DNA from: Candidatus Omnitrophota bacterium
Lineage (GTDB): Bacteria > Omnitrophota > Gorgyraeia > Gygaellales > Profunditerraquicolaceae
NCBI GenBank assembly: GCA_028717045.1
Contig: JAQUON010000053.1
Location: forward strand, 1-9,815
DNA length: 9,815 nt
Direction of reading: 5' to 3'
Each line of letters begins with the position of its first letter. Within the stretch, counting starts at the first letter, position 1. The translations under genes and the position numbers were made by a program. This document shows positions 7,323 to 9,815 of the stretch, piece after piece. The notes under the pieces were generated by a model. The model was not told the origin of the DNA. It worked only from the letters and a program-made list of their open reading frames with translations, and ran no database searches.

Positions 7323-7333
7323 AAAGCTATAAT
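7305..7333 (+). promoter_or_regulatory. Sigma-70-type promoter for lpxK operon
   Basis: A perfect TATAAT at 7328-7333 is preceded at exactly 17 bp by TTGGCT at 7305-7310 (4 of 6 to TTGACA). The spacer is almost all T, from the terminator tract. Transcription would start near 7340, giving a leader of about 50 nt before the GTG at 7389. Confidence 0.7.
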
Positions 7334-7388
7334 ATACCTTTAACGTGATGGGAAATACAATAATTCTTTTAAGACATAACCTTTTGCC

Positions 7389-8480
7389 GTGAATAAAGTT
7401 AAAGGATATCTTTACGAATTGGCTTCGGATAAACGCCACGGGATTATTGCCGCCGGAATAAAGGCAATCCTTCTTTGCCTTTCTTTGATATATGCTGCAT
7501 TAATCCGGCTCATTATTTTTTTTAGGCAGCGCAGGCATTATGTGGCAGGGTGCAAAGTGATTAGTATCGGTAATGTAGTGCTTGGTGGCACAGGCAAGAC
7601 TTTGCTCGTTGAGTTTGTGTCCCGGTTTCTCAGCCAACATAACCATCGGCACGCAATTATAAGCCGCGGCTACAAGAGGCCATGCCGCACGCACAATAAT
7701 ATCCCTTTTGTGCCGTACGCTGCGCTGGGAGATGAGTTGTATATGCTCTCGCTCAATCTCGATAATGCGGCATTTATTGCTGACACTGACAGGGTGCGGG
7801 CATTACGCAAGGCAGCCGCAGCGTATAAGGCAGATACGGCGATTCTTGATGACGGATTTCAGCAGTGGCATATTCACAAAGACCTTGAGATCGTGACCAT
7901 AAATGCCAATAATCCTTTCGGTAACTTTAGAATGATCCCTCGCGGTATTTTACGTGAGCCGATACAATCCCTTGCGCGCGCAGATATTTTTGTACTTACC
8001 AAGGCGCTCGAGCACACCGATACCCGGCCCCTCAGGGAATACCTGGTGATGCGCAATCCTTCTGCATTGATTGTTGAATCGCGCTATCAACCCTTGGGCC
8101 TTTACCACATCGAGAATAAAGATGCGATACTGGATGTATCATTGTGTAAAGGGAAAAAAGTGACTCTCTTGTGCGGAATAGCTGACCCCGGGTCTTTTGC
8201 CCAAAGCATAAGAGACATTGGCGCTGAGATCGCTTTATCTTTTGTATTTGCCGACCATCATTGCTATGAAGACACGGATGTCGCAGAAGTAATACGCGCC
8301 TGCCGCGAACGCGGCGTGACTACTATCGTGACGACCGAAAAAGATTCAGTCCGCCTCATGCACCTTATGCCTCAATACAGAAATGCGGGGGTATCCATTT
8401 TTGTATTGAAGATACAAATGGCAATATATAAGAATGAAAAAGAATTCTCTGATAGATTACTCTCTCTCTACTCTCGTTGA
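7389..8480 (+). CDS. lpxK: Tetraacyldisaccharide 4'-kinase LpxK
   Basis: Phosphorylates the 4' position of the tetraacyl disaccharide to make lipid IVA, at the cytoplasmic face of the inner membrane. The 363-residue length is in the family range. An N-terminal hydrophobic/amphipathic helix (about residues 19-45) serves as membrane anchor. ISIGNVVLGGTGKT contains the P-loop with K70. ISRGYKRP and GDELYMLSLN follow, and ILDDGFQQWHIHKDLEI carries the conserved DDG at 154-156. The C-terminal half has FADHHCYEDTD and TTEKDSVRL, also typical. The GTG at 7389 is the first possible start because an in-frame TAA lies at 7377; no clear Shine-Dalgarno is seen. It is the first gene after a TATAAT promoter and overlaps the downstream acyltransferase by 47 nt, indicating an operon for lipid A assembly. 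Confidence 0.95.
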   Translation: MNKVKGYLYELASDKRHGIIAAGIKAILLCLSLIYAALIRLIIFFRQRRHYVAGCKVISIGNVVLGGTGKTLLVEFVSRFLSQHNHRHAIISRGYKRPCRTHNNIPFVPYAALGDELYMLSLNLDNAAFIADTDRVRALRKAAAAYKADTAILDDGFQQWHIHKDLEIVTINANNPFGNFRMIPRGILREPIQSLARADIFVLTKALEHTDTRPLREYLVMRNPSALIVESRYQPLGLYHIENKDAILDVSLCKGKKVTLLCGIADPGSFAQSIRDIGAEIALSFVFADHHCYEDTDVAEVIRACRERGVTTIVTTEKDSVRLMHLMPQYRNAGVSIFVLKIQMAIYKNEKEFSDRLLSLYSR

Positions 8481-9815
8481 ACTTCTCGGGCCGGTTTTAA
8501 GAATATTGCCCCGTCAGCTTGCCGTGTATGCGGGACAATTACTCGGCAGCCTCCTCTGTGCATTAGACAGCAAACACAGAAGCCTGGCCTATGCGAATAT
8601 AAAGCGGGCGATGCCGGCAGGCACTGAACCTGCCGAGATCCGCAGGGTCACAAAGGCGTTTTATCAGAAATTGGGGCAGAACCTTATAGATATATTTTTT
8701 ATCCCGCTTATCAACCAGGACTACATCCAAAAGTATGTTACGCTTGAAGGATTATCGCATGTCCATGATGCCTTCGCAAAAGGCAAAGGAGTAATACTCC
8801 TGACCGTACATGCAGGAAGTTGGGAGTTGGCCAATGCGATAAGCCTTAACGTCGGGCTTGCGGTGGTTGTGTTCGTCAGGGGCCAACGGTATCCGCGGCT
8901 CAGCCGCGTTTTGAACCGTTACCGCAGCTTGCAGGGCGGGCACTTGATGCAGAGGGATGGCCCGGTTACCGGTATTGCTGCCGAAGAAAGTTCTATCAGG
9001 GATATTAAGAGGTGCCTGCAGAATAACCGGATAATCGCAATGACGGCTGACCAGGGAGGCAGGCAGGGTGTCTTAGTACCGTTTTTCGGCAAAGAGGCAT
9101 CCATGGCATCTGGCGCAGTACGCCTCGCACTCAAATACGGCTGTGCGCTTGTGCCCGTGTTTTTTACGCGCGTACACGGCCCTTATCTTAAAGTCATCAT
9201 AGGGCCTGCGCACCAACTTACCAGCACGGGTAGTATTAAAGAAGATACGTGGAAAAATGTAAAGAATGTAACCTTGTTATTTGAGGATCTCATCCGTATG
9301 TATCCCGATGAATATTTGTGGATATATAAAATATGGAAATACTCAAAAGAAAGGAATATTCTTATCTTAAGCGACGGCAAGGCAGGGCATCTGAGGCAGT
9401 CTCAGGCAGCTGCCAATATTCTCCGGGATGCCTTCTTGGGCAGGGGTATCCGTTCCCGCATCTGTATTGTCCAGGTCCATAGCAAAGGTACCTTTTTAAA
9501 GCACTGCCTGTCCCTAAGCGCCTTATTCGCGGGCAAATATTGTTGCCAGGGATGTATGTGGTGCCTCAGGAAAACGCTTCAGGAAAGCGCATATAAGACG
9601 CTTGCAACTGCGAATCCCGATGTCGTAATTTCTTGCGGCTCGCAAATCGCAGGAATCAACTTTCTTATTGCCAGAGAGAATGCTGCTAAGTCGGTGGTAC
9701 TTATGAGACCCGGTCTTTTAAGCACGCGGAGGTTTGATTTGGTGATTATGCCTAGGCACGATAAGCCTGTGCGCAGGAAAAACGTGGTAATTACAGACGG
9801 TTCTTTGAACCTTGT
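8434..9815 (+). CDS. LpxL/HtrB-type acyltransferase fused to ELM1-like (DUF1022) domain, 3'-truncated
   Basis: A single frame stays open from the ATG at 8434 to the window end (460 complete codons). Residues 1 to about 305 are a lipid A late acyltransferase: membrane-proximal N-terminus, LLTVHAGSWELA with the HX4E catalytic pair H126 and E131, ADQGGRQG with D206, PFFGK at 216-220, and the terminal MYPDEYLWIYKIWK typical of the end of this family. From about residue 308 the frame continues without stop or linker into an ELM1-family domain: NILILSDGKAGHLRQS (D314, H319), VISCGSQIAG, FDLVIMPRHDKP and VVITDGSLNL. Cysteines 370, 371, 374 and 377 form a CCxxCxxC cluster. ELM1-like proteins are GT-B-like in predicted fold, with no settled bacterial function. 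An in-frame TGA at 8407 makes 8434 the first ATG; the 47-nt overlap with lpxK implies coupled expression. The acyl donor and the second domain's role are unknown. Confidence 0.88.
   Translation, partial: MKKNSLIDYSLSTLVELLGPVLRILPRQLAVYAGQLLGSLLCALDSKHRSLAYANIKRAMPAGTEPAEIRRVTKAFYQKLGQNLIDIFFIPLINQDYIQKYVTLEGLSHVHDAFAKGKGVILLTVHAGSWELANAISLNVGLAVVVFVRGQRYPRLSRVLNRYRSLQGGHLMQRDGPVTGIAAEESSIRDIKRCLQNNRIIAMTADQGGRQGVLVPFFGKEASMASGAVRLALKYGCALVPVFFTRVHGPYLKVIIGPAHQLTSTGSIKEDTWKNVKNVTLLFEDLIRMYPDEYLWIYKIWKYSKERNILILSDGKAGHLRQSQAAANILRDAFLGRGIRSRICIVQVHSKGTFLKHCLSLSALFAGKYCCQGCMWCLRKTLQESAYKTLATANPDVVISCGSQIAGINFLIARENAAKSVVLMRPGLLSTRRFDLVIMPRHDKPVRRKNVVITDGSLNL

Noticed and set aside
9340..9363. 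A gene boundary or frameshift between the acyltransferase and ELM1 parts
   Set aside because: Codon-by-codon reading through this region shows one frame without stop, and there is no ATG or Shine-Dalgarno at the junction to start a separate protein.
8752..9380. Minus-strand open frames at 8752-8943, 8919-9134 and 9183-9380
   Set aside because: They are short, lack domains, and lie opposite the clearly conserved acyltransferase-ELM1 coding frame.

Overview
The window looks like part of a chromosome of a Gram-negative, probably uncultured bacterium. Two genes of lipid A biosynthesis (lpxK and an LpxL/HtrB-type acyltransferase) imply an LPS outer membrane. The intergenic repeat style and the gene mix resemble candidate-phylum genomes such as Omnitrophota; that placement is recall and inference, not shown by the sequence. 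All genes supported here are on the + strand.

Region 1 (1-3530) is a compact run of three genes: a 4-alpha-glucanotransferase (MalQ/DPE2-like, cut at its 5' end by the window edge), a TrpB2-type tryptophan synthase beta chain with no trpA beside it, and a HAD-superfamily sugar-phosphatase-like protein. The gaps are 40 and 4 nt. Region 2 (3531-3890) is non-coding. It holds an AT-rich imperfect inverted repeat of about 200 bp with a perfect 20-bp GC-rich palindrome in one arm, then a promoter-like TTGACA box and the best Shine-Dalgarno of the window. Region 3 (3891-4616) is a single small membrane protein of the MscS-related TM-helix type, closed by a strong intrinsic terminator.

Region 4 (4621-7322) is one large glycoside-phosphorylase-like gene (GH94 / cellobiose phosphorylase type). 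Its start codon lies only 4 nt after the T-tract of the preceding terminator, and it ends in its own terminator. Region 5 (7305-9815) starts with a promoter that physically overlaps that terminator and reads into lpxK. The second gene overlaps lpxK by 47 nt and encodes an LpxL-type acyltransferase continuing in the same reading frame into an ELM1-like (DUF1022, GT-B-like) domain; it runs off the window end.

Two themes emerge. One is alpha/beta-glucan turnover (MalQ, the phosphorylase, perhaps the HAD phosphatase). The other is assembly of the lipid A membrane anchor (LpxK, then the acyltransferase-ELM1 fusion). The most unusual item is the acyltransferase-ELM1 fusion protein, with a cysteine cluster in its second half. 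I see no tRNA, rRNA, CRISPR array, transposase or phage gene.
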